In this document: one piece after another, positions 36,848-44,576 of the stretch
Position numbering within the stretch: the stretch's first letter is position 1
How the letters are laid out: every line of letters starts with the position of its first letter
Assembly: GCA_029260075.1 (NCBI GenBank)
Contig: JAJDDY010000087.1
Coordinates: forward strand, 186,001-250,000
Source: Phycisphaerae bacterium
GTDB taxonomy: Bacteria > Planctomycetota > Phycisphaerae > UBA1845
Direction of reading: 5' to 3'
Length of the DNA: 64,000 nucleotides
Notes under the pieces: model-generated
The model's database searches: none
What the model was told of the DNA's origin: nothing
What the model saw: only the letters and a program-made list of their open reading frames with translations
Position numbers and translations under genes: made by a program

Positions 36848-37046
36848 GGTGCGTGAATCCCTTCTCGCACCTATCTTCCGTGTAGTCAGGTCCGCGCAAA
36901 ATAATGCGGATAGGAATCCGCCGAAGATTGTGCCGAGATGGGAATCACGGCACAGCGGGAGAGGAATCACGGCACAGTTGCTGGTGCGTGAATCCCTTCT
37001 CGCACCTGTTACCGATCACGCTGGTGCGTGAATCCTTTCTCGCACC
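36848..37046 (+). repeat. REP-like hairpin cluster 1 (five hairpins, 5' of RAYT)
   Basis: Hairpins at 36848-36871, 36906-36921, 36930-36953, 36983-37006 and 37023-37046. Three stem types occur: GGTGCGTGAA/TTCTCGCACC, GCGGAT/ATCCGC and GTGCCGAGAT/ATCACGGCAC. All close a four-base loop of AGGA/GGGA or its complement TCCT/TCCC. The 24-base types have one stem mismatch at the seventh position. This block and its linkers make up the gap 36691-37089 between gap and the RAYT gene. Confidence 0.88.
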
Positions 37047-37089
37047 TCCGTTCCCGGGGAATCCCTTCCCGCGAATCCCACCCAACGCT

Positions 37090-37638
37090 ATGCTCCCGGA
37101 CATGGGCCGCTACCGCGCTGACGAACACGTGCCATACTTCTGCACGATTACGGTACTGGATTGGCTCCCCGTCTTCATCGATCGCACATATATCGACGCT
37201 GTCATCGACAGCCTCAAGTACTGCCGCGATCACAAGAACCTCGCCGTATTCGCCTTTGTCGTCATGCCTAACCACGTACACCTGGTCGCGGGAACGGACG
37301 GCGATCTTCACAGCATCATGCGCGATTTCAAACGGTTCACATCTCGCACGATCCACGATCGGTTGAAGGCCGAGGGGCGCGTCTCTCTGTTGAAGTGGCT
37401 CAGCGAGGCAACTGAAAGTGCCCGACGAACACGCGGCGACCTCGGGTTGTGGCAGAGCGGATTCCATCCGCAAGCGATATACTCGCGCAAGGTGTTCGAT
37501 CAGAAGGTCCGGTACATTCACGAAAACCCTGTTCGGAAGGGGTTGGTATTGCAGGCGGAGGATTGGTGGTACAGCTCGGCACGCGAGGAGGCTGGTCTCG
37601 ACGAACTGTGCATGAGCGTAGATCCGATCGACTTCTGA
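37090..37638 (+). CDS. REP-associated tyrosine transposase (RAYT, Y1_Tnp family)
   Basis: 182 residues from ATG 37090; ATG 37102 (MGRYRADEHV) is equally possible, and the frame upstream is only repeat DNA. The HUH motif is VVMPNHVHLVAG. The C-terminal RAYT signature RYIHENPVRKGLVLQAEDWW is preceded by LWQSGFHPQAIYSRKVFDQK, where RAYTs place the nucleophilic Tyr; here Phe or the Tyr of AIYS occupies the area. RAYTs cut and join single-stranded REP hairpins and are thought to spread them. The length and the flanking hairpins on both sides support an intact gene, not a remnant. Confidence 0.92.
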   Translation: MLPDMGRYRADEHVPYFCTITVLDWLPVFIDRTYIDAVIDSLKYCRDHKNLAVFAFVVMPNHVHLVAGTDGDLHSIMRDFKRFTSRTIHDRLKAEGRVSLLKWLSEATESARRTRGDLGLWQSGFHPQAIYSRKVFDQKVRYIHENPVRKGLVLQAEDWWYSSAREEAGLDELCMSVDPIDF

Positions 37639-37653
37639 CGCTGAGGTGGAAAT

Positions 37654-37750
37654 GCGGATAGGAATCCGCGAAGAGTCGTGCCGAGATAGGAATCACGGCA
37701 CAGCGACACAGCGGGACGAGTGTGCTGGTGCGTGAATCCTTTCTCGCACC
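37654..37750 (+). repeat. REP-like hairpin cluster 2 (three hairpins, 3' of RAYT)
   Basis: Hairpins at 37654-37669 (GCGGAT stem), 37678-37701 (GTGCCGAGAT stem) and 37727-37750 (GGTGCGTGAA stem), in the same order as in cluster 1 and all with AGGA or TCCT loops. The order is conserved on both sides of the transposase gene. Confidence 0.88.
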
Positions 37751-37844
37751 TCCGATCCGGGGAATCCCTTCCCCCGAAGCCCGAATCGCCCCACGCTACC
37801 CTACATGGACCCCTATCACGCCGAAGAATCTTCACCGCCATCCT

Positions 37845-38189
37845 TGGGAATCGCAACGCCGTATGTGGACCCACCACACCCACTACGCTCACCGGAACCA
37901 GTGGTCGCGCATTTTTCCGAGGAACGCCGCTGTGATCGGGTAGCCTGATTGACTCCCGATGACCGAGTCGATACCGCAGTGAGGGCAAAGAGCGGTATCT
38001 CCACGAGAATCGTCATTGTCCCTCCACTCTTCAATAGCTTCGGGGGCGAAGACTTTCAGGCAGTAGAAACACCCGCATTGCTCGCTGGCTGTGATCTCAT
38101 CACGATGAAAAACGCTGCGTTTGTGCGCTACAATGTGGTCTGATTCAGTCATCACGGCAAGACCCCGATCAGTGGGAATCGCAACGCCG
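37845..38189. repeat. 17-bp direct repeats flanking the small C-terminal module
   Basis: TGGGAATCGCAACGCCG occurs at 37845-37861 and 38173-38189. On the minus strand both copies encode the zinc-ribbon end 'CGVAIP' in different frames. The second copy, at 37845, continues into KDGGEDSSA and a stop at 37816, which looks like the original C-terminus of the membrane protein. Confidence 0.75.
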
Positions 38190-38650
38190 CATTCAGAGCA
38201 AATCCCGGATACGTTGCCCGTCAGGTTGTATTCGCAATTGGTACAGTATTCCCCGAGACGCGCCCGTTGATCTGCCAAGCGGAAACGAATCGTCGCCACC
38301 CAGCGACATAACAGGCCCATCACAACCGGCAGCGCGATACAGCCAATCACCCGCGGCACGTAATCGGAGTCCCGTGCCCACCAGCTAAGGCTAGAAGCCC
38401 ACTCAAAATCAAACACCGCCGTGCAAAGCACTCCGTAGAGTAGAAACGTGATCGGGTGTCCACCGTATTTCGCAGCGAGCCATGCGCCGACAGGTCCTAA
38501 GGCAAGCACCGCATAATGCCACGGACCGTGCGGGTGATAGGTTTTCATCGGGCTCGGCTGAGGGATCGCTACGCTAAGGAATGAAATCAGTATCCACCAC
38601 CCCGCCAAGTACAAGACTGCTCGAGTTGCGTCATCGGACTCTTTGTTCAT
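37889..38650 (-). CDS. Membrane zinc-ribbon protein fused in frame to a small Cys-rich cytoplasmic module
   Basis: 253 residues from ATG 38650 (MNKESDDATR). Residues of about 1-115 hold four or so membrane helices (AVLYLAGWWILISFLSVAIP, VIGCIALPVVMGLLCRWVA). A planctomycete-style ribbon follows (YCTNCEYNLTG...CSECG). At Met 38152 a second module of 87 residues begins (MTESDHIVAHKRSV) with CGCFYCLKVFAPEAIEEW and CPHCGIDSVIGSQSGYPIT. Elsewhere this module occurs as a free-standing protein of about 85 residues. The fusion is therefore probably secondary; the second part may also be translated on its own from 38152. 17-bp direct repeats bound the insertion. Confidence 0.75.
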   Translation of the reverse strand: MNKESDDATRAVLYLAGWWILISFLSVAIPQPSPMKTYHPHGPWHYAVLALGPVGAWLAAKYGGHPITFLLYGVLCTAVFDFEWASSLSWWARDSDYVPRVIGCIALPVVMGLLCRWVATIRFRLADQRARLGEYCTNCEYNLTGNVSGICSECGVAIPTDRGLAVMTESDHIVAHKRSVFHRDEITASEQCGCFYCLKVFAPEAIEEWRDNDDSRGDTALCPHCGIDSVIGSQSGYPITAAFLGKMRDHWFR

Positions 38651-38685
38651 GCTGCGGCGTACCCTCATATGCGTGAACGCTTGCT

Positions 38686-38892
38686 GGTGCGTGAATCCTT
38701 TCTCGCACCAATCCTCCGAATCGTCGGCGTCGTGTAATGCGGATAGGAATCCGCAGAAGATTGTGCCGAGATAGGAATCACGGCACAGCTGGAGTGACAA
38801 GAGCATGGCACAGCGAGTGTACGCCGCTGGTGCGTGAATCCTATCTCGCACCTGTTACCGATCACGCTGGTGCGAGAATCCTTTCTCGCACC
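38686..38892 (+). repeat. REP-like hairpin cluster 3 (five hairpins)
   Basis: Hairpins at 38686-38709, 38739-38754, 38763-38786, 38829-38852 and 38869-38892, again with AGGA/TCCT loops; the last is a perfect ten-base stem (GGTGCGAGAA). The linker TGTTACCGATCACGCTGGTG between the last two also separates the last two hairpins of cluster 1, so whole units were duplicated. Confidence 0.88.
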
Positions 38893-38919
38893 TCGTCCCG
38901 TCATAGGCGGGCGTTCCTC

Positions 38920-40053
38920 CTACCCACAAGGCCCCTCGCTCATCATCACCGGTAGCGGAATGCCCTCGCCATGGGTGTGGTCGGGTGGGTTGTCTTCCCA
39001 AACGCCGGGGATGGGCTCCTCGCAGAACGGGCAGGTTGATCCCTTCATGCGGTTCTCTTCAACCACGAAGCCGCAGCGCCGAATCAATAATCGCTCGCAC
39101 GATGGGCAATAGGTGTTCTCGCGGTTGCCCACGCCGGTGCGGATGTTGCCGGGATAGACATAGCGGAGTCCGGCGGCTTGGCCGAAGTCGTACGCACGGA
39201 TGATCGTCTCGGTCGCGGTGCGCGGCGGGTCGGTCATCTTGTAGTCGGGGTGAAACGCCGTCACGTGCCACGGCATGTCCGTCGACACCGACGCCACGAA
39301 CTCCGCCATGCCCTTTAGCTCGTCGTCGCCGTCGTTGAAACCCGGCACGATCAGCGTGACAATCTCTACCCAGAATTCCATCCGCGCAAGCTGCTTGATG
39401 GTGTCGAGCACGTTTTGAAGCGTACAGCCGAGGCTACGATAGTTGCGGTCGTCGAAACTTTTCAGGTCGACCTTGTACAGATCGACGTACGGGCGGATGA
39501 ATTCGAGCACCTCGAGCGTGGCGTTGCCGTTGCTGATGAACCCGCAGCGAATTCCCTCGGCACGGGCCAGCTTGAAGATTTCCACCGACCAATCGGCGGT
39601 GATCAGCGGCTCGTTGTACGTGCTGACGATCACCGGCACCTTATGGTTGACGGCGGCGGCGATCATCTTCTCGGGCGAAACGAAACTGGGCCTCGCTACG
39701 GCTGCGTCGTCGCGCAACGCCTGACTGGTGACCCAATTCTGGCAATAGCCGCAATGCAGGTCGCACCCGAGCATGCCGAACGAGAGGGCGTCGCGCGCGG
39801 GGAAGGCGTGGTAAAACGGTTTTTTTTCGATCGGGTCGATTTGCAGACCGGCCACATAGCCGGACGGGGCACGCAGCTCGCCGTCGGTATTGAAGCGCAC
39901 GCGACAGACGCCGCTCTTGCCCGGCTGAATCGAGCAGCGATGGCCACAGGCTATGCACCGAACGCGACCGTTGGGCTCGGGCAGAGCAAGCTCTGGCGCC
40001 GACGTCATCGTATTGTCACTGAGAAGTTGCTTGAGTCGCGTTGATGCGGACAT
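38920..40053 (-). CDS. amrS: AmmeMemoRadiSam system radical SAM enzyme (AmrS)
   Basis: 377 residues from ATG 40053 (GGGAG ten bases upstream). The N-terminus has a Cys-rich segment, VRCIACGHRCSIQPGKSGVC, and the radical SAM cluster is CDLHCGYCQNW. The TIM-barrel shows STYNEPLITADW and KVDLKSFDDRNYRSLG. A C-terminal zinc ribbon (YCPSC, TCPFC) closes the protein. This pattern is that of the AmmeMemoRadiSam radical SAM protein (PFL-activase-like), usually found near AMMECR1 (amrA) and Memo (amrB) genes, which are absent here. The reaction is not established. Confidence 0.9.
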   Translation of the reverse strand: MSASTRLKQLLSDNTMTSAPELALPEPNGRVRCIACGHRCSIQPGKSGVCRVRFNTDGELRAPSGYVAGLQIDPIEKKPFYHAFPARDALSFGMLGCDLHCGYCQNWVTSQALRDDAAVARPSFVSPEKMIAAAVNHKVPVIVSTYNEPLITADWSVEIFKLARAEGIRCGFISNGNATLEVLEFIRPYVDLYKVDLKSFDDRNYRSLGCTLQNVLDTIKQLARMEFWVEIVTLIVPGFNDGDDELKGMAEFVASVSTDMPWHVTAFHPDYKMTDPPRTATETIIRAYDFGQAAGLRYVYPGNIRTGVGNRENTYCPSCERLLIRRCGFVVEENRMKGSTCPFCEEPIPGVWEDNPPDHTHGEGIPLPVMMSEGPCG

Positions 40054-40185
40054 GGCGATCATTCTCCCGGCAGCACAACCGCCGCCACGCTGATTATACC
40101 GCGTCAGAGGGGCCGGAACATCCCGCGTGCTTGCTTTGCCGCAGGGGATGAGAATAATCCGGCGGCGCCCATCAACCGGTCCAAC

Positions 40186-40290
40186 GCGCCCAACTCGGCG
40201 GCGTGACCCATAGCTTTGGCTGTAGGGGACTCGGCGGCGTGACCCATAGCTTTAGCTGTGGGGGAGTCGAATCGACGACGGACTCGCGTC
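40186..40290 (+). repeat. Interspersed repeat family E, tandem pair
   Basis: Two adjacent copies of GGCGGCGTGACCCATAGCTT with TTAGCTGTGGGGGAGTCGAA, related to the 43.2 kb copy. The element lies in the divergent gap between amrS and the His-rich membrane gene and shows no coding capacity. Confidence 0.6.
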
Positions 40291-40306
40291 CACCGCTGCT
40301 GATACG

Positions 40307-41077
40307 GTGGCGCTCGCAGAATGCGAAACGAGTAAGCATGGAACTAACGAAAACGTGACCGACACGAAACACACACACGACCATCATCACCACGCGGACG
40401 GCGAACGACCGTCGGCGATGTCCGTCGAGCTGCGCGAGCACCTTCCGTTCTCCGTTTCGGCGGTGGCCATCGGGTTGATCGCCGCCGGCGCCATCTGCAT
40501 CCTGGGTCCAGCCACAGTCGGCGGCGACAGTACGGGCGCGGGCGGGCGCGATCCGGCCGACCTGTTCTTCCATCTGTTTCATCCCGCGCACATGCTGTTT
40601 TCCGCCGCCGCGACGACGGCTATGTTCTGCCGGTACGACCGCGGGCTGGTCAAAGCTGTAGTCGTCGGATTGGTGGGCGCCGTCGGCGTGTGCGGCGTGA
40701 GTGACATCGTCATGCCACACGTGTCGTTAGTGATCATGGGCGTGCCCGCCCCGTGGCATCTCTGCGTGTGGGAACATCCCGGCCTGTCGCTTCCGTTCGC
40801 CGCGATCGGCGTGGGCGTGGGCATCGCCGCCGCCGGTGGCGTGGTGCGCAGCACAATCATCTCGCATTCGCTACACGTATTCGCCTCGACAATGGCAAGC
40901 ATCTTCTACATGGTCGGCCCGCTCGGACGGATCGAATGGATCGACAACCTCGGCGAGGTCTTCATCTTCGTCGTGCTCGCCGTCATGATCCCCTGCTGCC
41001 TGAGCGACGTCGTCTTCCCCATGTTCATGAGCCGCTCCGGCCGCGACTGGTACGAACAAGAACCGCACGCGCATTGA
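40307..41077 (+). CDS. Polytopic membrane protein with His-rich N-terminus
   Basis: 256 residues if it starts at GTG 40307; a GTG at 40355 (VTDTKHTHDHHHH) is an alternative and I cannot decide between them. The head carries HTHDHHHH, the tail HAH. Five or six helices are visible (VSAVAIGLIAAGAICILGPA, GLVKAVVVGLVGAVGVCGVS, VFIFVVLAVMIPCCLSDVVF), with conserved-looking His residues inside (LFFHLFHPAHMLF, ISHSLHVFAS). The pattern suggests a metal-linked membrane protein such as a cation transporter or copper-handling factor, but the family is not recognised. A family-A repeat begins directly after the stop codon. Confidence 0.65.
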   Translation: MALAECETSKHGTNENVTDTKHTHDHHHHADGERPSAMSVELREHLPFSVSAVAIGLIAAGAICILGPATVGGDSTGAGGRDPADLFFHLFHPAHMLFSAAATTAMFCRYDRGLVKAVVVGLVGAVGVCGVSDIVMPHVSLVIMGVPAPWHLCVWEHPGLSLPFAAIGVGVGIAAAGGVVRSTIISHSLHVFASTMASIFYMVGPLGRIEWIDNLGEVFIFVVLAVMIPCCLSDVVFPMFMSRSGRDWYEQEPHAH

Positions 41078-41150
41078 CTGCCTGTTGAAGAAGTGTGGCA
41101 CCGGCTTCCAACCGGTGATCCATTGGCGATTTCCGCCTTTTGAAGGGGGT
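41078..41150 (-). repeat. Truncated MITE-like repeat family A (reverse orientation)
   Basis: Starts CTGCCTGTTGAAGAAGTGTG, one base after the stop codon of the His-rich membrane gene, and runs through the CCGGCTTCCAACCGG palindrome to about 41150, where the other end is lost. Confidence 0.65.
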
Positions 41151-41271
41151 TCAGTCGATTGTCACCGGTGGGTTCGAGGTGACGCGCCTGAATATCAGCC
41201 TTGTACCACAGACTGCTAAGCCGACGACGCAGGGCCGTACCAAGACCGGCACTTCGACTCGACGCGTTACA

Positions 41272-41727
41272 CTACGGCTCGCTACGTGACGTGTGGTCGT
41301 GGATGATGACCCAGCCGCCGAGTTCCTTACGCAATACGAGCGTGAAGATTCCACCAACCGGGTCGGTTCGCGCGAGGTGCCATCGACCGAGCACCAGGGC
41401 TGCGGTGTCGCCGAGCGGTGTCACTTCGATCTGGCTGAACGTCAGTTTACCCATGGCGTCGTGGTCCGGGTATCGCGCTCGATAGCCGTCGAGCGTGGCC
41501 TGCCAACCGCGCGTGACCTTTCCGCCGGAACTGAACGAAAGCTCGTCCGATCGCCAGTAGGACTGCATGAACCGATCGATGTCGCCCTCGTTCCACGCGA
41601 TGGCCTGCCCGTTGAGCATACTGACCACGTTATCGCGGGTCGTTGTTCGAACACCCCCCGGGCTAGCGCATCCGGACGTCACAACCACCAACCCCGCCAA
41701 CGCGTGAAACAACAAGCAGCTTTTCAT
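41272..41727 (-). CDS. SnoaL/DUF4440-like lipoprotein
   Basis: 151 residues from ATG 41727 (MKSCLLFHAL). The signal peptide ends in a lipobox (VVTSGCAS), so it is lipid-anchored. The mature part is an NTF2/SnoaL-like domain of the DUF4440 type: SMLNGQAIAWNEGDIDRFMQ, FSSGGKVTRGWQATLDGYRA, GDTAALVLGRWHL and WVIIHDHTS. Proteins of this fold bind or turn over small ligands; no substrate is implied. It stands alone on the minus strand. Confidence 0.82.
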   Translation of the reverse strand: MKSCLLFHALAGLVVVTSGCASPGGVRTTTRDNVVSMLNGQAIAWNEGDIDRFMQSYWRSDELSFSSGGKVTRGWQATLDGYRARYPDHDAMGKLTFSQIEVTPLGDTAALVLGRWHLARTDPVGGIFTLVLRKELGGWVIIHDHTSRSEP

Positions 41728-41883
41728 TTGGACTCTTCCGTATGACCAGTGTGACCCGATCCTCAAGCCGGTACACGCTCCGGCCAAGCGCCGGTGTCAC
41801 ACCATACTGGGATCCGCTCCTCATGTCAGCCACAGCGGGCACAGGTCGGAAGGCCGCAACATCAACCTTGTTCAGCAAGCCGC

Positions 41884-42031
41884 TAACAGTCTGTTGAACA
41901 AGGTTGGTATTCAAGTGCGCCGCCGCGAATCCGCCCGTGACAACGGGCTGAATCCGCATCAGAAGGGGGAAATCGCCAATGGATCACCGGCTGGAAGCCG
42001 GTGCCACACTTTTTTGACCGGCCGCTAAGAT
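41884..42031 (+). repeat. MITE-like repeat family A, full copy 2
   Basis: Runs from AACAGTCTGTTGAACAAGG to TTTTTTGACCGGCCGCTAAG, with the central palindrome ACCGGCT-GGA-AGCCGGT. A degenerate right end of another copy (CCTTGTTCAGCAAGCCGCTA) lies directly before it. The remaining sequence of the 742-bp gap 41728-42469 contains no gene that I can support. Confidence 0.78.
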
Positions 42032-42469
42032 ACTCGGCGATATGTGTACCGCTCTTGGGGCCGATCACATCGACGGCCAAGCGACGACCCCATAACTTGC
42101 GCGTTATCGCCCGGTCCGCATATCGACGCGGGGTTCCCGCGCGCTGATCGCATCGCGGTTATGCGACCGTCCAAGAATTGCCCCGGACAGACGATCATGC
42201 GTTCCGCATGTAGTGCCATGTATATGTCACTACCAATAACGCGCGTACACCAGCGAACGTCCTGATTCCGCTTTGTCCATAGCATATCAAGCAAGACCGG
42301 AGACGGTGATCGGACGACATGCGCATGACCGGACGCACGCGCCCCGGGACACCGCCGTTGGTCAAGTCCCTACGGGTCGCTGACGATAGCGGTAGAGGTC
42401 ATACGAGGGATCGGGTTGGTTGGGTCGGCCGACTAACCGATTCTTCGCCAGGGTGCTATCTAGGGTCTT

Positions 42470-43174
42470 GTGATGAGTGGCGATCGGACATCGGTAACCA
42501 GCGAGCGAAATCCATCGTCCGCGGGATGGACCGGACGCGGCGAGGAGCTGAGTCGCCACCTCCGGTCCAAGCCGGTCGAAGCCATCCGCGCGCTCGTCGC
42601 AGCGGTGGACGCGAAAGACCCACACACCCGCGCCCACTCCGTCACCGTAAGCTCGTACGCCGCAGCGATCGCACAGCGCATGAACCTGCCCACCGCCACG
42701 GTCGAGTCCGTGCGCACCGCGGGCCTGCTTCACGATCTTGGCAAGATCGGCGTGCCCGATGCGATCCTCACTAAGAACGGTGCCCTCACGGAACCCGAAA
42801 TCGCGATCATGCGAAGGCATCCGGGGATCGCGTTGGAAATCCTCAAGGGCGTGTCGGCTGTTCGGAATGAGTTGGCCGCAATATTCCACCATCACGAGCG
42901 CTACGACGGCACGGGGTATCCAGCGAAAATCGCCGGGGAGGACATACCCATCGGAGCGCGCATCCTTGCCGTCGCCGATGCGGTCGAGACCATGCAGTCA
43001 GCACGATCATACAAGCGCCCCTACGACGCCGACCGTGTTCGAAGCGAACTCACGAGCAACGCTGGTGGTCAGTTCGACCCCAAGGTTGTCGACGCCGCGC
43101 TTAGTTGGTTGGATGGACCGGAGGGCGCCGTTCAGAATCAATCGACCCCCAGCCAGCCCGCTAAGATCGACTGA
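42470..43174 (+). CDS. HD-GYP domain protein (cyclic di-GMP phosphodiesterase)
   Basis: 234 residues with no receiver, PAS or membrane part. The domain has VDAKDPHTRAHSVTVSSYAA, the metal HD in AGLLHDLGKIGVPDAIL, MRRHPGIALEIL, and the GYP motif FHHHERYDGTGYPAKI, then ADAVETMQSARSYKRP. All the residues needed for a bimetal phosphodiesterase are present. It should hydrolyse cyclic di-GMP to pGpG or GMP. The PilZ protein at 19.3 kb is a possible reader of the same signal. The start may be Met 2 of the frame. Confidence 0.92.
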   Translation: MMSGDRTSVTSERNPSSAGWTGRGEELSRHLRSKPVEAIRALVAAVDAKDPHTRAHSVTVSSYAAAIAQRMNLPTATVESVRTAGLLHDLGKIGVPDAILTKNGALTEPEIAIMRRHPGIALEILKGVSAVRNELAAIFHHHERYDGTGYPAKIAGEDIPIGARILAVADAVETMQSARSYKRPYDADRVRSELTSNAGGQFDPKVVDAALSWLDGPEGAVQNQSTPSQPAKID

Positions 43175-43242
43175 CACAATCGTGTCGCACCATCCTCTGC
43201 CCGTTAATTCCGCGTAGCCATCCTCTTTGTAGACGGGTCGGC

Positions 43243-43355
43243 GGACGGCCGATGGCATTAGCCATTGGGGCAGGGTGGCCCATGGCTTTAGCCGTGGGGG
43301 AGTCGAATCGACGCTGGATTCGAGTCCCCCACCTCTGAAGAGATGGGCCACCCGG
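43243..43355 (+). repeat. Interspersed repeat family E, palindromic copy
   Basis: TGGCCCATGGCTTTAGCCGT, then a GGGGGAGTCGAA ... TTCGAGTCCCCC inverted pair and GATGGGCCACC, together a long palindrome of about 80 bases. Similar to the pair at 40.2 kb. Confidence 0.65.
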
Positions 43356-43364
43356 CGCGTCCCT

Positions 43365-43432
43365 GTCAAAAGGCGAAAACCTCTAATGGATCACCGGCTG
43401 GAAGCTGGCGCCACACTTGTTCAAAACCCAAT
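43365..43432 (+). repeat. Right-half fragment of MITE-like repeat family A
   Basis: TGGATCACCGGCTGGAAGCT and GCGCCACACTTGTTCAAAAC, next to a family-E element and abutting the stop of the DUF1571 gene. Confidence 0.6.
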
Positions 43433-44256
43433 TACGGTTTGAAGTCGTCGTCGCCAAGTCCGACGTTCATTTCCACGTCGGTCATCGTATAGCTTCCGAC
43501 CAATTTTTTGCGTTCTTCGTCAGCGTATCCAATGCACGCGGTCGGCACCAACCATTCGCGATCGATGTGTAGTTGGAGGAGGCGCTCGGGATAGACGTCA
43601 GCCGTCTGAGCAAAGGGGAGGCGCCGCTCGAAGTAGTAAGTCGGCCGCCCACCGAACTCGGACCGACCTATGTAGCGCATGTCGTACTGCGGATCGTCCT
43701 TCGCCGCGTCGCTAGTTTCGATGATGCGGTCCAACGTGTTCTTGAAACCGAACTGGTCGATCGAGCCGCGCGCCGCGCGTTTGGCTTCGGGACTGTGGAT
43801 GTCGCGGCGGACGCCGTTCGGAGCGATAAGGCCAAGCACACCCGTTAGCTCGATGAAAAACAGATTCTGTCCATCTTCAACCCACCGCCCGGCCACATAG
43901 TTGACGCGCTTGGCGATCCCCGCGTTTCTGATCCAACGCATATCGACGCTCACCGGATTCGCCCGATAGAGCACCTGCATCTCCTGCTCCGGCTTGAGCA
44001 CGTCGCCCCGCCGCTCCTGCGATTGGTACCGACAGCGATAGTCCGTAATCGTGTCGGCGCAGCGCTTTCGGCAGAAGCGGAGGAAATCGAGCGGTTGCTC
44101 AAAGGCCAAGACCTCCAACGGATCACTCCGGTCGACCGAAAGTATGGGATCAACCGGAGACCCGGCGTAGTGACTGCGAGCATCTCTCGGAACGGTATGG
44201 CAACCAGACAGATACATGACTGCGAGCGGGCACAACAACGCCCAACACGTTTGCAT
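43432..44256 (-). CDS. DUF1571 lipoprotein
   Basis: 274 residues from ATG 44256 (MQTCWALLCP); the frame extends upstream through palindromic intergenic DNA. The signal peptide has the lipobox YLSGCHT. The mature part matches DUF1571, a family common in planctomycetes: CADTITDYRCRYQSQERRGD, LYRANPVSVDMRW and AKRVNYVAGRWVEDGQN, with RRLPFAQTADVYPERLLQL near the end. It is probably a LolA-like beta-fold envelope protein. The function is unknown. It runs in the same direction as the histidine-kinase gene upstream but with a 320-bp gap. Confidence 0.85.
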   Translation of the reverse strand: MQTCWALLCPLAVMYLSGCHTVPRDARSHYAGSPVDPILSVDRSDPLEVLAFEQPLDFLRFCRKRCADTITDYRCRYQSQERRGDVLKPEQEMQVLYRANPVSVDMRWIRNAGIAKRVNYVAGRWVEDGQNLFFIELTGVLGLIAPNGVRRDIHSPEAKRAARGSIDQFGFKNTLDRIIETSDAAKDDPQYDMRYIGRSEFGGRPTYYFERRLPFAQTADVYPERLLQLHIDREWLVPTACIGYADEERKKLVGSYTMTDVEMNVGLGDDDFKP

Positions 44257-44576
44257 GCTACTTCTCGATGCGGCACGGGCGATACACGATCGAGCGTTTG
44301 AACAGAGCGCGGGCGCAGCACGTGCCTCATCGACATCGCGCGGTCGAACCGCAGGAGCGGGTAAGTCCTGTGCGGTTTGCCAAGCCATGGCTCCACTGTC
44401 GATGGTTCCGGAGGCTTGATGCCATGGCCGAGCGCGGCCCGGCCATGAGCCGGTGCGGGCAACATATGCCCGCACCTCCGGCTTGGCCATGCCATCCGAA
44501 GAATGACGAAACGTGCTGGGATGAAGTCCCGATCCCGTTCCCATAGTCCGCAGGATTCCCATTCTCCATCCCACCG
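44257..44576. repeat. Palindrome-rich intergenic stretch
   Basis: Holds a ten-base stem GGTGCGGGCA/TGCCCGCACC around an ACATA loop near 44452-44476, itself inside a larger GGCATGGCC-type inverted pair. It also holds decayed REP-like pieces (CCGCAGGATTCCCATTCTCC) near 44548-44567. No gene is seen. Confidence 0.5.

Noticed and set aside
42025-42294. A minus-strand frame of 89 codons next to a family-A repeat
   Set aside because: It starts without a ribosome site and runs into the repeat; no recognisable family. A decayed gene is possible but not supported.
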